A stretch of 64,000 nucleotides of DNA from NCBI GenBank assembly GCA_017405445.1, contig JAFRAK010000041.1:1-64000 (forward strand). Direction: 5' to 3'. The translations under genes were made by a program, and so were the position numbers. This stretch comes from Bacilli bacterium (GTDB taxonomy: Bacteria > Bacillota_I > Bacilli_A > RF39 > UBA660). The notes beneath the pieces were generated by a model. That model saw only the letters and a list, made by a program, of their open reading frames with translations, searched no databases and had not been told where the DNA came from. Positions 49,861-59,908 of this stretch are shown piece by piece. The number at the start of each line of letters is the position of its first letter. Positions within the stretch are counted from its first letter, which is position 1.

Positions 49861-50163
49861 TTTTCCACATTTTCCACAGGTTTGTGGAAAAGTTTATATA
49901 ACTTGTGAATTATAAATTTGTGGAAATTGTCTAAAACTGTTGTTTCCTTTATTCTATAATCTTATTCTTTGTGGAATACTTTGTGGATTTCTTGTGGAAT
50001 CAATTTTTTCTATATTTTTTATTTATTTTTTCAACAGTTTCTTGTAGAATAATTGTTGAAAACCAACCTAATTTTAATAGCATTTTAACAGATTGAAAAA
50101 ATTATAAAAAAAGACTTCCTTTTTTCATTTTTTTCATTTAGAATAGTTGGTAATTAGTTATTC
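49861..50163. other. oriC: Replication origin region upstream of dnaA (oriC1)
   Basis: No gene between rpmH and dnaA. DnaA-box-like nonamers: TTTTCCACA at 49861 and 49870; TGTGGAAAA 49883; TGTGGAAAT 49919; TGTGGAATA 49970; TGTGGATTT 49982; TGTGGAATC 49993; TGTAGAATA 50043. None equals the TTATCCACA consensus but all keep CCACA/TGTGG or nearly so. A T-rich stretch at 50003-50033 would be the unwinding element. Position next to dnaA and the flip in gene direction support an origin. Confidence 0.85.
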
Positions 50164-50181
50164 TTGTGGGGAGATGGTAGT

Positions 50182-51576
50182 TTGAATGTAGATATTACAT
50201 GGTCTAAAGTTTTAGAAGAATTAAAAAACAAACTAACATCTCTTTCTTTTAGAACTTGGTTTGAAGAAACAGAACTTTATAAATTACATAATGGTAAAGC
50301 TTATATCCTAGTTCCTTTACCAATGCATAAAACTCATTTAAAGACTCATTATTATGATTTAGTACATAGTATAATATATGAAATAACAAACACTGATTAT
50401 GATTTAATATTTATGCTAAAAGATGAGATTGAAAATGACGATAATCTTTTATTTAATGATGGTGAAAATACAAATGAAATCGTTATTCACAAAGAGAATA
50501 AAGAAGAAAGTAGAGAAAAACATCAATCTAATTTAAATCCTAATTATACTTTTGATAATTTTATCGTTGGAAATTCTAATAAATTTGCTCAGGCTGCGGC
50601 ATTATCTGTAGCAGAAAATCCAGGACGTATTTATAATCCTTTATTCTTATATGGAAATAGTGGAGTAGGGAAGACTCATCTAATGCAAGCAATTGGTAAT
50701 TATGTAGAGAATAATTCTAATAAAAATGTATTATATGTTACTAGTGAGCAATTTGTAGATGACTTCGTTAAAGCTAGTAGAAAAGATGAAAATGGTACAA
50801 ATTTTAATTATATTGATTTTTTTAAAAATAAATATCGTAATATAGATGTTCTTATTATTGATGATATTCAATATTTAGGAGGAGCTCAAAAATCTCAAGA
50901 AGGATTTTTCCACACTTTTAACAATCTATTTAATGACAGTAAACAAATAATTGTATCATCTGATAGAAGTCCTGATGATTTAAAACAATTGGAGGAACGT
51001 CTTAGAACAAGATTTAGTTGGGGATTAGGAGTAAATATTTCTCCCCCTGATTATAATCTTAAAAGAGATATCTTACAGAAAAAAATAATTGCGAATGATT
51101 TTGAAAAAGATATTCCTGATGATGTAATTGATTATATGGCATCAAATATAGGTCCAGATGTAAGACATTTAGAGGGTGCTATTACAAGATTGATTGCTTA
51201 TTCCACAATAATGGGTGGAGAAAAAATTACTGTAGAACTTGCGATAGAAGCATTAAAGGATTACAATCATAAAGGTTTTGTAGAAAAGAATGATGTTCAT
51301 CGTATTCAAAAAATAGTTGCAGAAAACTTTCAGATATCTGTTGAAGATATCAGAAGTAAGAAAAGAAGTGCGAATATAGCATTTCCAAGACAAATAGCAA
51401 TATATCTATGTAGAATGATGACTTCTGAATCTTTTCCAAAGATAGGAATTGAGTTTGGGGGAAAAGATCATTCTACGATAATGTATTCTTGTGAGAAAAT
51501 AGAAAAAGAGATGAGAGAGAATAAAGATTTAGCAAATGAAATTGAAAAATTAAAGAAACAAATTGGTAATGTGTAA
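50182..51576 (+). CDS. dnaA: Chromosomal replication initiator DnaA
   Basis: A 464-residue DnaA. Start set at a TTG (giving NVDITWSKVLEELKNKL) 8 bases after GGGGAG; a TTG six codons upstream precedes that site. Domain I (about 1-80), acidic linker, AAA+ domain III (about 125-340) with Walker A GNSGVGKTHLMQAIG, Walker B LIIDDIQYLGG and RHLEGAITRL, domain IV DNA-binding with PRQIAIYLCRMMT and signature GGKDHSTIMYSCEKI (near 430). Binds the box clusters on both sides of its gene. Confidence 0.97.
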   Translation: MNVDITWSKVLEELKNKLTSLSFRTWFEETELYKLHNGKAYILVPLPMHKTHLKTHYYDLVHSIIYEITNTDYDLIFMLKDEIENDDNLLFNDGENTNEIVIHKENKEESREKHQSNLNPNYTFDNFIVGNSNKFAQAAALSVAENPGRIYNPLFLYGNSGVGKTHLMQAIGNYVENNSNKNVLYVTSEQFVDDFVKASRKDENGTNFNYIDFFKNKYRNIDVLIIDDIQYLGGAQKSQEGFFHTFNNLFNDSKQIIVSSDRSPDDLKQLEERLRTRFSWGLGVNISPPDYNLKRDILQKKIIANDFEKDIPDDVIDYMASNIGPDVRHLEGAITRLIAYSTIMGGEKITVELAIEALKDYNHKGFVEKNDVHRIQKIVAENFQISVEDIRSKKRSANIAFPRQIAIYLCRMMTSESFPKIGIEFGGKDHSTIMYSCEKIEKEMRENKDLANEIEKLKKQIGNV

Positions 51577-51713
51577 AAAAAATAGTTATAAACAAATAAT
51601 CCACAATCTATATTCTCTTAAAACTTAGTTATATCAATAAATTTGCATTTATTTAACTTTTTCCACAGTAATAATAAGAATAATATATTAAAAATAAGAA
51701 AGAAGGTAATTAT
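51577..51713. other. dnaA-dnaN intergenic region with DnaA-box-like motifs (oriC2)
   Basis: TAATCCACA at 51597-51605 and TTTTCCACA at 51659-51667, in AT-rich sequence. With the upstream cluster this gives a bipartite origin as in B. subtilis. Confidence 0.6.
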
Positions 51714-52841
51714 ATGAAATTTACAATTAAAAAAGAATTATTATTAGATGCTTTAATAAAAGTTTCTAAAGCTATATCTACAAAAAATTTAATTCCAGTA
51801 CTTGGAGGAATAAAATTTGAATTAAAGAAAAAGAAATTAACTCTTACTGCTAGTGATAATGATATTACTATTCAAACAGTAATAGAAAGTAATTCTGATG
51901 AAGAATTTAAAATTGTTAACGAGGGAAGTATTTTAATACAAGGAAAATATGTTTTAGATATTGTTAGAAAATTACAATCTGAATATATTAATATTGAAGT
52001 TGTTGATGAATTAAAAATACTAATATATACAGAGAATAGTGAATTTAATTTGAATGGTATCAGTGAGTCTGAATATCCTAATATAAGTTTAGAAGAGAAT
52101 AAGAAAAAGATTGAAGTTAAAGCTGGTGTATTAAAGAGTATTGTTAATCAAACTGCTTTTGCTACTTCTAATGAAGAAAGTAAACCTGTACTTACTGGAA
52201 TTAATTTTAATATTTCAGGTGATACGTTAGAGTGTAATGCTACTGATTCTTATCGTTTAGCAAGAAAAGTTATTCAATTAGAAAAAGCAAGTGATGAAAA
52301 TTATAATATTGTAATTCCAAGTCATAATATTTTAGAATTTGTAAAAATATTAGGAGATGACGAGGATATTGTTGAATTACATATATTCAATAATAAAATC
52401 TTATTTAAAGTTGGAACTTTAAAATTTGAATCTAGATTAATTAATGGTACTTATCCAAACACATCTAATTTATTACCAGAAACATCAATATTAGTAATTA
52501 GTACAAGTTTAAATGATTTCTATAATGTAATTGATCGTGTTAGTATTTTAACAAGTGATAAAGAAAAGAATATTGTTACTTTAGAAACTCAAGGCAATAT
52601 GTTAGTTTTAAAAAGTAGTTCTGTAGAAATAGGGCGTGTAGAAGAAAAGATGCCTATTGAAAAGAATAATGATGAAGATATTAAAATTTCATTTAGTGCT
52701 AGATATATGATGGATGCTTTAAAAAGTTTTTCAACAGATACTGTGGAAATTCATTTTGTTGGAGAAATTAAACCAATTTTAATTAAATCTAAAGAAGAAG
52801 TTTCTTTAACTCAATTAGTTTTACCTATTAGAACTATTTAA
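51714..52841 (+). CDS. dnaN: DNA polymerase III beta sliding clamp
   Basis: A 375-residue clamp with three repeats of about 125 residues: MKFTIKKELLLDALIKVSKAI, then KAGVLKSIVNQTAFATSNEESKPVLTGINF for domain 2 and DFYNVIDRVSILTSDKEKNIVTL for domain 3; ends with the canonical LVLPIRTI. Tethers the polymerase. AAAGAAGG before ATG. Own terminator follows, separating it from comK. Confidence 0.97.
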   Translation: MKFTIKKELLLDALIKVSKAISTKNLIPVLGGIKFELKKKKLTLTASDNDITIQTVIESNSDEEFKIVNEGSILIQGKYVLDIVRKLQSEYINIEVVDELKILIYTENSEFNLNGISESEYPNISLEENKKKIEVKAGVLKSIVNQTAFATSNEESKPVLTGINFNISGDTLECNATDSYRLARKVIQLEKASDENYNIVIPSHNILEFVKILGDDEDIVELHIFNNKILFKVGTLKFESRLINGTYPNTSNLLPETSILVISTSLNDFYNVIDRVSILTSDKEKNIVTLETQGNMLVLKSSSVEIGRVEEKMPIEKNNDEDIKISFSARYMMDALKSFSTDTVEIHFVGEIKPILIKSKEEVSLTQLVLPIRTI

Positions 52842-52843
52842 TA

Positions 52844-52868
52844 AAAAGAGATTATTCTCTTTTTTTTT
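52844..52868 (+). terminator. Intrinsic terminator of dnaN
   Basis: Stem AAAAGAG/CTCTTTT, 6-base loop, nine T. Confidence 0.8.
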
Positions 52869-52934
52869 GAAAAAATAATTTATTAGACAAAAATCAACAA
52901 ATTTCTACAATTCTTTTTGATATGATTATGTCAT

Positions 52935-52949
52935 GTCTTAAGGGACATA
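52935..52949 (+). repeat. Hairpin in the comK leader
   Basis: ATGTC-TTAAGG-GACAT immediately upstream of the comK ribosome site (AGGGGG); could modulate comK translation. Confidence 0.4.
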
Positions 52950-52961
52950 GGGGGTTATTTT

Positions 52962-53417
52962 ATGAAAAATAAATATGAATTTAGTAAAGGAACATTAGCT
53001 ATTGTTCCAAATGAAGGAGATACTAGTTTAGTCTTAGAGGATGAAGATCATTATATAGTAGATCAAAAGCCATTTCAGATAATGGATGAAAGTTGTCGAT
53101 ATTTTGGTAGTTCTTATAATGGTAGAAAAGAAGGTGCAAAAAATATATTAGGAGCAGATTATAAAGTACCAATAGTGGTTGAAGATTCTAGTAATTTAAT
53201 TGCTTTTCCTACTTCATCTCCTTTATCAGATGATTGTATTTGGATATCTTTAAATCGAGTACAAAATATTATTAAAGTTGATAATTATAATACTAAAGTA
53301 TTATTTGATAATGATATTGAAATTATTGTACCTTGTTCATTTCGTTCTATTGAAAATCAACTTTCGAGAGCTTCTAGACTAGATCTTATTCTAAAAAATA
53401 GAAAAAATAGTTCATAA
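52962..53417 (+). CDS. comK: Competence transcription factor ComK
   Basis: A 151-residue ComK. Family blocks are clear: KPFQIMDESCRYFGSSYNGRKEGAK (about 36-60), YKVPIVVEDSSNLIAFPTSSP (about 68-88), CIWISLNRVQNI (about 92-103), and IVPCSFRSIENQLSRASRL (about 124-142). ComK tetramers activate DNA-uptake and recombination genes. B. subtilis ComK is 192 residues; the extra C-terminus with the MecA-binding FMLYPK is absent, so MecA/ClpCP control may not apply. AGGGGG before the ATG. It occupies the dnaN-recF interval where most Bacilli have the S4-domain gene yaaA, and has its own terminator. Confidence 0.92.
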   Translation: MKNKYEFSKGTLAIVPNEGDTSLVLEDEDHYIVDQKPFQIMDESCRYFGSSYNGRKEGAKNILGADYKVPIVVEDSSNLIAFPTSSPLSDDCIWISLNRVQNIIKVDNYNTKVLFDNDIEIIVPCSFRSIENQLSRASRLDLILKNRKNSS

Positions 53418-53430
53418 AACTATTTTTTTT
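53404..53430 (+). terminator. Intrinsic terminator of comK
   Basis: Stem AAAATAGTT/AAACTATTT with a CATA loop and eight T; overlaps the stop. Confidence 0.75.
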
Positions 53431-53450
53431 ATGCTTTAAAACCTATTTTA

Positions 53451-53459
53451 TGGTATAAT
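53451..53459 (+). promoter_or_regulatory. Extended -10 promoter of recF-gyrB-gyrA
   Basis: TGGTATAAT, just downstream of the comK terminator, 46 bases before the mini-ORF. Confidence 0.6.
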
Positions 53460-53504
53460 AGTCTTGTATGTATAGGAATACCACATTAGGGGATAGGTGA
53501 TTAT

Positions 53505-53531
53505 ATGGGTCTTTTAAATAGGTTTAAATGA
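53505..53531 (+). CDS. Eight-codon leader ORF coupled to recF
   Basis: ATG to TGA coding MGLLNRFK, with AGGTGA 4 bases upstream. Its TGA overlaps the recF ATG (ATGA). recF itself has no other ribosome site, so this mini-ORF probably delivers ribosomes to recF by translational coupling; it might be the last remnant of yaaA, which normally precedes recF. Confidence 0.5.
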   Translation: MGLLNRFK

Positions 53532-54652
53532 AAATACGAAATATTAGTTTATTAAATTTTAGAAATTATTCAAAATTATCTCTTGAACTTGGAGATAATA
53601 TGAATATTTTTGTAGGAGATAATGCTCAAGGAAAGACAAATATCCTTGAATCTATCGTTGTTTTAGCTCTTACAAAATCACATCGTGTTGGATCTTATCC
53701 AAATATTATTCAATATAATAAAGAAAAATGTAAAATATCTGGTGTAGTAAAAAATAATAAAATTATTACAAAACTAAATATTGAAATGACAGAAGATACT
53801 AAAAGATTAAGTATCAATAATACTAATATTAATAAAATATCTGATTATATTTCTAATTTAAATGTAATTATTTTTACTCCTGAGGATATTGATATTATAA
53901 AAGGATCACCTAACGTACGTAGAAATTTATTGAATATTCAATTAAGTCAACTATCTAGAGAATATTTAAAAACATATAATGAATATAATAGACTTTTAAA
54001 AACTAGAAATGAATATTTAAAAAGATTGTTTATTACTGAAAGTACTGATACTAGTTATTTAGATGTACTTACTGAAAAGTTTATTGAGAAAGCGGTTTAT
54101 ATTTATCAAAAACGAAAAGAGTATATTGATATGGTTAATCTTCATATTAATGATTTTTTTCAAGATATTTCTGACTATGAAAAAATAAGTATTAAATATG
54201 TTCCTAATATTCCTTTAGATGATTATGAGTATGAAACAATACGTAAAAAATTGAAACATATATTGAAAAAAAATTATAAGAAAGAACTTAATTATGGTAT
54301 GACTGTATATGGTCCTCATAGAGATGACTTTACTTTTAATTATAATGATAAAGATTTAAGAGTATTTGGGTCTCAAGGACAACAAAAATTGGCTGTATTA
54401 TCATTTAAATTATCTGAAATATCTATTTTTAATGATATTACTAATACATTACCTATCTTGTTATTAGATGATATTTTTGGTGAATTAGATATAAAAAAGA
54501 GAAATAAATTATTAAAATTAATTACGAATTATGATATTCAGTCTATTATTACGACAACTGATTTAAAAAATATTCAAAAGAGATATTTAAAAAACGCGGA
54601 TATATATCATGTTGTTGATGGCAAAGTTGAAAGAAGGTTAAATAATGAATGA
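53528..54652 (+). CDS. recF: DNA replication and repair protein RecF
   Basis: A 374-residue SMC-like ATPase. Walker [16 protein letters not shown] (about 31-45), signature region [17 protein letters not shown] (near 280), Walker [12 protein letters not shown] (near 315). Helps load RecA at gapped DNA with RecO and RecR. Ends in TGA; the gyrB ATG lies 8 bases inside it. Confidence 0.96.
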   Translation: MKIRNISLLNFRNYSKLSLELGDNMNIFVGDNAQGKTNILESIVVLALTKSHRVGSYPNIIQYNKEKCKISGVVKNNKIITKLNIEMTEDTKRLSINNTNINKISDYISNLNVIIFTPEDIDIIKGSPNVRRNLLNIQLSQLSREYLKTYNEYNRLLKTRNEYLKRLFITESTDTSYLDVLTEKFIEKAVYIYQKRKEYIDMVNLHINDFFQDISDYEKISIKYVPNIPLDDYEYETIRKKLKHILKKNYKKELNYGMTVYGPHRDDFTFNYNDKDLRVFGSQGQQKLAVLSFKLSEISIFNDITNTLPILLLDDIFGELDIKKRNKLLKLITNYDIQSIITTTDLKNIQKRYLKNADIYHVVDGKVERRLNNE

Positions 54653-56573
54653 TGAAAAAGTAGAAAAAGCTTATGATTCTTCGTCTATACAAGTATTAGA
54701 GGGATTAGAAGCAGTTCGTAAAAGACCAGGTATGTATATTGGTACTACTAGTTCTAGAGGATTGCATCATCTTGTTTGGGAGATTGTTGATAATGCTATT
54801 GATGAGGCTTTAGCTGGTTATTGTAAACATATTGAGGTAACAATTTGTAAAGATAATAGTATTATAGTTAAAGATGATGGACGTGGAATTCCTGTTGATA
54901 TCCATCCAAAGACTGGTAAAAGTACTGTAGAAACAGTTTATACTGTATTGCATGCTGGAGGTAAATTTGGTGGTGGAGGATACAAAGTATCTGGTGGATT
55001 ACATGGAGTTGGAGCCTCCGTTGTTAATGCTTTAAGTGATTGGCTTGAAGTTAGAGTATATCGTAATGGTAATGTATATTACCAAAGATATAGTAAGGGA
55101 GGACATCCAGAAGATGAATTAAAGGTTGTGGATAAATGTGACAAAGATCGTACTGGAACAACCGTTCATTTTTTACCAGATGATGAGATTTTTACTGAAA
55201 CTACAGTATTTGAATATGATGTATTAAAAACAAGATTAAAAGAATTAGCATTTTTAAATAAAGGTTTAAGAATATCTTTATATGATGAAAGAGAAGCAGA
55301 TAAAAAAGATTCTTTCTGTTATGAAGGTGGACTTGTAGAGTATGTTCAAATGTTAAATAAAAATAAAGGTGCTATTCACGAAACTATTGTTGATGTATCT
55401 GGGGAAGATAATGATATTAAAGTAGAAGTAGCTCTTCAATATAATGAATCATATAATGAAAGCATTTATTCTTTTGTAAATAATATTACGACTCCTGAAG
55501 GTGGTACTCATGAAGATGGTGTAAGAAGAGCATTAACAAGAATATTAAACAAATATGCTACAAGTGTTGGTTTACTAAAAGAAAAAGATGATCCACTTAC
55601 TGGAGAGGATGTAAGAGAAGGTCTTACAATGATTATTTCAGTTAAGCATCCTAATCCTCAATTCGAAGGTCAAACGAAGACAAAATTAGGAAATAGTGAA
55701 GTACGTGGAATTGCTGATAAGATTTTTTCTGAAGCTTTTGAAAGATTTTTAATGGAAAATCCAGATCAAGCTAGAATTATTGTTGATAAAGCAATGACAG
55801 CAAGTAGGGCAAGAGTTGCGGCTAAAAAAGCACGTGAATTAACCCGTAGAAAAGGGGATTTAGATGTTACTAATTTCTATGGAAAATTAAGTGATTGTAA
55901 AAGTAAAGATGCAAGTGTATCTGAAATCTTCTTAGTTGAGGGTGATTCTGCTGGTGGATCTGCTATTAAGGGAAGAGATTCTATGACACAAGCCATTCTT
56001 CCATTACGTGGAAAAATTTTAAATGTAGAAAAAGCCAGATTAGATCGTGCTTTAGGAAATGAAGAAATAAGAACTATTATTACTGCCTTTGGTACTGGAA
56101 TAGGTGAAGAATTTGATTTATCTAAATTAAGATATCATAAGATTATTATTATGACAGATGCAGATGTTGATGGTAGTCATATTAGAGTATTATTATTAAC
56201 TTTATTCTATCGTTTCTTTAAACCGATTGTTGAAGCAGGACATGTTTATGCTGCGCAACCACCTCTTTTCTGTATTAAACATGGAAAAACTATTAAATAT
56301 GTTTTAAATGAAGAAGAAAGAGATGAATATCTAGCTACTTTATCTCCTAATACTAAATATGATATTGCTCGTATGAAAGGTTTAGGAGAGATGGATGCTG
56401 AGGAATTAAACGAAACAACAATGGATATTAATAAGCGTGTTTTAAGACAAATAACTGTAGATGATGCTATTGCTGCAGATGAAGTTTTCTCTAAATTAAT
56501 GGGTGAAGAGGTAGAACCTCGTCGTGAATTTATTGAAACGAATGCAACATATGTTGAAAATCTTGATATTTAG
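54645..56573 (+). CDS. gyrB: DNA gyrase subunit B
   Basis: A 642-residue GyrB. GHKL ATPase domain with [11 protein letters not shown] (about 25), [20 protein letters not shown] and [14 protein letters not shown] (about 113); TOPRIM domain with [10 protein letters not shown] (near 430), [11 protein letters not shown] and [12 protein letters not shown] (near 505). AGAAGG ribosome site within the recF end. Confidence 0.98.
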   Translation: MNDEKVEKAYDSSSIQVLEGLEAVRKRPGMYIGTTSSRGLHHLVWEIVDNAIDEALAGYCKHIEVTICKDNSIIVKDDGRGIPVDIHPKTGKSTVETVYTVLHAGGKFGGGGYKVSGGLHGVGASVVNALSDWLEVRVYRNGNVYYQRYSKGGHPEDELKVVDKCDKDRTGTTVHFLPDDEIFTETTVFEYDVLKTRLKELAFLNKGLRISLYDEREADKKDSFCYEGGLVEYVQMLNKNKGAIHETIVDVSGEDNDIKVEVALQYNESYNESIYSFVNNITTPEGGTHEDGVRRALTRILNKYATSVGLLKEKDDPLTGEDVREGLTMIISVKHPNPQFEGQTKTKLGNSEVRGIADKIFSEAFERFLMENPDQARIIVDKAMTASRARVAAKKARELTRRKGDLDVTNFYGKLSDCKSKDASVSEIFLVEGDSAGGSAIKGRDSMTQAILPLRGKILNVEKARLDRALGNEEIRTIITAFGTGIGEEFDLSKLRYHKIIIMTDADVDGSHIRVLLLTLFYRFFKPIVEAGHVYAAQPPLFCIKHGKTIKYVLNEEERDEYLATLSPNTKYDIARMKGLGEMDAEELNETTMDINKRVLRQITVDDAIAADEVFSKLMGEEVEPRREFIETNATYVENLDI

Positions 56574-56582
56574 GAGGGTTTT

Positions 56583-59078
56583 ATGGATCGTTTAGAAAAA
56601 AATAATATTGTTAAAGAGGTACAAGATTCCTTTTTAGAGTATTCGATGAGTGTAATTGTTGCTCGTGCTTTACCTGACCTTAGAGATGGTTTAAAGCCTG
56701 TTCATAGACGTATTTTATATTCAATGTATGAATCAGGCTATACTCCAGATAAACCACATAAAAAGAGTGCTAGAATTGTTGGAGATGTTATGGGAAAATA
56801 CCATCCTCATGGAGATTCTTCTATTTATGAGGCAATGGTTCGTATGGCACAAGATTTTAGTTATCGTTATATGTTAGTTGATGGTCATGGTAACTTTGGT
56901 AATATAGAAGGTTATGGCGCAGCTGCAATGCGTTATACGGAGTCTCGTTTATCTAAAATATCTCTTGAATTATTAAGAAATATTAATAAAGATACTGTTA
57001 ATTTTACTCCGAATTTTGATGAAAGTGAAAGAGAACCTGAAGTTTTACCATCTAGATTTCCTAATATTTTAGTAAATGGTACAACAGGAATTGCTGTAGG
57101 TATGGCTACTAATATTCCTCCTCATAATTTAGGTGAGGTAATTGATGGTTGTGTTGCTTATATTGATAATCCTGAAATTGATCTTGATGGATTAATGAAA
57201 TATATTAAAGGACCAGATTTTCCGACTGGGGCTATTATTTTAGGTAATAGTGGTATTAGACAAGCTTATGAAACTGGTAGAGGTACTATTACAGTTCGTT
57301 CTAAGGCTACTATTGAAGAATCAAATGGAAAACAATATATTATTGTAGATGAGGTACCATATGGTGTTAATACACTTGAATTAAAAAATAAGGTTGCAGA
57401 ACTTGTTCATAATAAAATTATTGATGGAATTGCTGATTATCATTCTGATTTAAAAGATGGTATTAAAATTACAATTACTTTAAAGAAAGATGCAAACGCA
57501 CAAGTTGTATTAAATAAATTATATAAACATACTCAGTTTCAAACTACTTATGGAATTATATTTTTAATGTTAGATCAAGGTGTTCCTAAGACTCTTGGAT
57601 TAAAAGATATTATTGTAAAATATATTGATTATCAAAAAGAGATTATTATTAGAAGAACTAAATTTGATTTAGATGTTGCTGAAAAAAGAGTTCATATATT
57701 AGAAGGATTAAAGATTGCATTAGATAATATTGATGCTGTTATTAAAATTATTCGTGGTGCAGGCGATGATGAAGAAGCTAAAAACGGATTGATGAAAAAC
57801 TTTGGCTTAACAGATGTTCAAGCCAATGCAATTCTTGAAATGAAATTACGTCGTTTAACTGGATTAGAAAGAGACAAGATAGAAAGTGAACTTGCTGATT
57901 TATTAAAACTAATTGAAGAATTGAAAGCTATTTTGGCAAGTGATCAAAAAGTTCTTGAAGTTATTAAAAATGAATTACTTGAGATTAAACAAAAATATGG
58001 TGATGAAAGAAGAACTAACATTGATATGACTGCAATTGAATATATTGAAGATGAATCGTTAATTCCTGAGGAAAATATTATTATTAATTTAACGAAGAAT
58101 GGTTATATTAAGAGATTAAGAACGGATACTTATAAGACTCAAAATAGAGGTGGAGTAGGTATAAAAGGTATGTCTACTAATGAAGATGACTTTGTGGAAA
58201 AAATATTATCTATGAGTACGCATGATTATTTATTGTTCTTCTCTAATCGTGGTAGAGTATATCGTATGAAAGGCTATGAAGTTCCAGAATTTTCAAGACA
58301 ATCTAAAGGTTTACCAATTATTAATTTATTACCACTTGAAAAAGATGAGAACATTAGTTCTATATTAAGTGTTACTCCTGGTGATGAAAACACGAAGTAT
58401 TTAATGTTCTGTACAAAAAATGGTATTGTTAAACGAACTCCAATCGAAGAGTTTGATAATATTCGTAAAAGTGGTAAGATTGCGATTGTTTTACGTGATG
58501 ATGATGAACTTATTAGTGTAAAAAAGACCTGTGGAAAAAATGAAATCGTGATTGGTGCAAGTAATGGTCGAATGGTTAGATTTGATGAAAATGAGATTAG
58601 AAGTATGGGACGTAGTAGCTCTGGTGTTAAAGGTATGGAACTTGATGGTGCTGTAGTTGTCGGAGCTGATGCTGTTAAATCTGGCGATATGGTCTTGATC
58701 GTAACTGAGAAGGGTTATGGTAAAAAATCTATTATAGATGAATATCGTTTAACTCATAGGGGAAGTAAAGGTGTTAAAGCATATAATGTTACTGATAAGA
58801 ATGGTGTTTTAGTTTCATTGAAGTGTTTTGAGGAAAATGCAAATTTAGATTTAATAATGATGACTGATTTTGGAACAATTATTAAATTACCTCTTGATCA
58901 AGTATCTACTTTAAAACGTGCAACTCAAGGTGTTCGATTAATGAATTTAAAGGATAATCAATTAGTATCAACAGTTGCGTTAGTTGATAAAGAACAAAAT
59001 GAAGAATTACCTGAAGGAGAAATAGTTGATTCTGATCCTAGCATAGAAGATACAGAAATTAAAGAAATAGTAGAATAA
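56583..59078 (+). CDS. gyrA: DNA gyrase subunit A
   Basis: An 831-residue GyrA. Quinolone-determining region [19 protein letters not shown] (near 80), catalytic Tyr in [11 protein letters not shown] (near 121), coiled-coil tower, C-terminal beta-pinwheel with the GyrA box [10 protein letters not shown] (near 525) required for wrapping and supercoiling, which marks GyrA rather than ParC. Acidic tail. Nine bases after gyrB, with AGGAGG. Confidence 0.98.
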   Translation: MDRLEKNNIVKEVQDSFLEYSMSVIVARALPDLRDGLKPVHRRILYSMYESGYTPDKPHKKSARIVGDVMGKYHPHGDSSIYEAMVRMAQDFSYRYMLVDGHGNFGNIEGYGAAAMRYTESRLSKISLELLRNINKDTVNFTPNFDESEREPEVLPSRFPNILVNGTTGIAVGMATNIPPHNLGEVIDGCVAYIDNPEIDLDGLMKYIKGPDFPTGAIILGNSGIRQAYETGRGTITVRSKATIEESNGKQYIIVDEVPYGVNTLELKNKVAELVHNKIIDGIADYHSDLKDGIKITITLKKDANAQVVLNKLYKHTQFQTTYGIIFLMLDQGVPKTLGLKDIIVKYIDYQKEIIIRRTKFDLDVAEKRVHILEGLKIALDNIDAVIKIIRGAGDDEEAKNGLMKNFGLTDVQANAILEMKLRRLTGLERDKIESELADLLKLIEELKAILASDQKVLEVIKNELLEIKQKYGDERRTNIDMTAIEYIEDESLIPEENIIINLTKNGYIKRLRTDTYKTQNRGGVGIKGMSTNEDDFVEKILSMSTHDYLLFFSNRGRVYRMKGYEVPEFSRQSKGLPIINLLPLEKDENISSILSVTPGDENTKYLMFCTKNGIVKRTPIEEFDNIRKSGKIAIVLRDDDELISVKKTCGKNEIVIGASNGRMVRFDENEIRSMGRSSSGVKGMELDGAVVVGADAVKSGDMVLIVTEKGYGKKSIIDEYRLTHRGSKGVKAYNVTDKNGVLVSLKCFEENANLDLIMMTDFGTIIKLPLDQVSTLKRATQGVRLMNLKDNQLVSTVALVDKEQNEELPEGEIVDSDPSIEDTEIKEIVE

Positions 59079-59092
59079 TACTATTTCTTTTT
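59061..59092 (+). terminator. Intrinsic terminator of the gyrase operon
   Basis: Perfect stem AAAGAAATAGTA/TACTATTTCTTT, 6-base loop, U-tail; overlaps the stop codon. Confidence 0.8.
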
Positions 59093-59095
59093 ATA

Positions 59096-59111
59096 TGTTT
59101 CACGTGAAACA
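59096..59111. promoter_or_regulatory. parS site 1
   Basis: TGTTTCACGTGAAACA, an exact match to the Spo0J/ParB binding palindrome conserved across bacteria. Confidence 0.97.
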
Positions 59112-59140
59112 TTGGATAATAAATTATTGAGAAACGGATA

Positions 59141-59156
59141 TGTTTCACGTGAAACA
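59141..59156. promoter_or_regulatory. parS site 2
   Basis: TGTTTCACGTGAAACA, exact consensus, 45 bases from site 1 (start to start). Confidence 0.97.
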
Positions 59157-59199
59157 TTGTATTATTTCCCAAAAAATAGTTATTATTATATATATTTTT

Positions 59200-59213
59200 A
59201 TTTCCCGGGAAAT
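59200..59213. promoter_or_regulatory. Noc-binding site
   Basis: ATTTCCCGGGAAAT, exact match to the Noc-binding palindrome known from B. subtilis. Lies between parS 2 and parS 3. Confidence 0.9.
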
Positions 59214-59256
59214 AATTTTAGAGTGTTTTGAACTAATTGTTTGAAAATTTTTAATA

Positions 59257-59272
59257 TGTTTCACGTGAAACA
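59257..59272. promoter_or_regulatory. parS site 3
   Basis: TGTTTCACGTGAAACA, exact consensus, 116 bases from site 2. Confidence 0.97.
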
Positions 59273-59319
59273 TTGATATATTTATTTACTTTTTTGCTGT
59301 TCTATAGTAATATAAGTTT

Positions 59320-59399
59320 GTGCAATGGAAGTGATTGAACCAGGTCAGGATCGGAAGGTAGCAGCCTTAAGGTCCTCCTTCCATGTGCACATTTTTTTT
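59320..59399 (+). ncRNA. ffs: Signal recognition particle RNA, small bacterial type
   Basis: Transcript of about 70 bases. The conserved Ffh-binding domain reads CCAGGTCAGGATCGGAAGG then TAGCAGCCTTAAGGTCC; flanking arms GTGCAATGGAAG and CTTCCATGTGCAC pair to form the long helix, followed by eight T as terminator. No Alu domain, so it is the 4.5S-like short form, unlike the long scRNA of B. subtilis. Same position between gyrA region and tadA-dnaX as B. subtilis scr. Confidence 0.93.
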
Positions 59400-59409
59400 G
59401 GAGGAAAAA

Positions 59410-59862
59410 ATGAATCTTTGTTTTTTTGATATTGCTTTTGATGAAGCAAGAAAATCATTTGAATTAGATGAAGTTCCTATTGGAGCAGTAATAGTTAAAC
59501 AAGGTAAGGTAATTGCTTCTGCTCATAATTTAAAAGAACATCATAATTGTAGTATTTATCATGCGGAAATACTTGCGATAAAGGAGGCTTCTAAAATATT
59601 ACATAATTGGAGATTGGATGATTGTGACATTTATGTTACTTTAGATCCTTGCCCAATGTGTGCAAGTGCAATTAAACAATCTAGAATAGCTCATGTTTAT
59701 TCTGCACTTCATAATTCTGATTCAAGTAATGCTAAAATTATTCAATCAATTTTTGCTTCAAATGATTCTACAAATCCTTCTGTTATTTTTGAATCTGATT
59801 TAAATAAAACAATGTCTCAAGAATTGTTAAATAAATTTTTTGAAAAGCAAAGAAAAAGATGA
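59410..59862 (+). CDS. tadA: tRNA adenosine-34 deaminase TadA
   Basis: A 150-residue zinc deaminase making inosine at the wobble position of tRNA-Arg(ACG). Motifs: PIGAVIV (about 22), YHAEILAI (HAE, about 53) and LDPCPMCASAI (PCxxC, about 83). Start at the ATG 6 bases after GGAGG; an earlier in-frame ATG would lie inside the SRP RNA. Ends with TGA. The stop lies in a terminator hairpin. Confidence 0.95.
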   Translation: MNLCFFDIAFDEARKSFELDEVPIGAVIVKQGKVIASAHNLKEHHNCSIYHAEILAIKEASKILHNWRLDDCDIYVTLDPCPMCASAIKQSRIAHVYSALHNSDSSNAKIIQSIFASNDSTNPSVIFESDLNKTMSQELLNKFFEKQRKR

Positions 59863-59879
59863 AATCTTTGCTTTTTTTG
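59843..59879 (+). terminator. Intrinsic terminator overlapping the tadA stop
   Basis: Stem AAAAGCAAAGA/TCTTTGCTTTT, 11-base loop, T-run; a TATAAT -10 for dnaX follows at 59881. Confidence 0.7.
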
Positions 59880-59908
59880 TTATAATATATGTGAATGGGA
59901 GGGTTTTT

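Noticed and set aside
50164..50181. DnaA start six codons upstream (TTG)
   Set aside because: The GGGGAG ribosome site lies inside those codons, so initiation there is unlikely; the TTG at 50182 fits the site and the family N-terminus.
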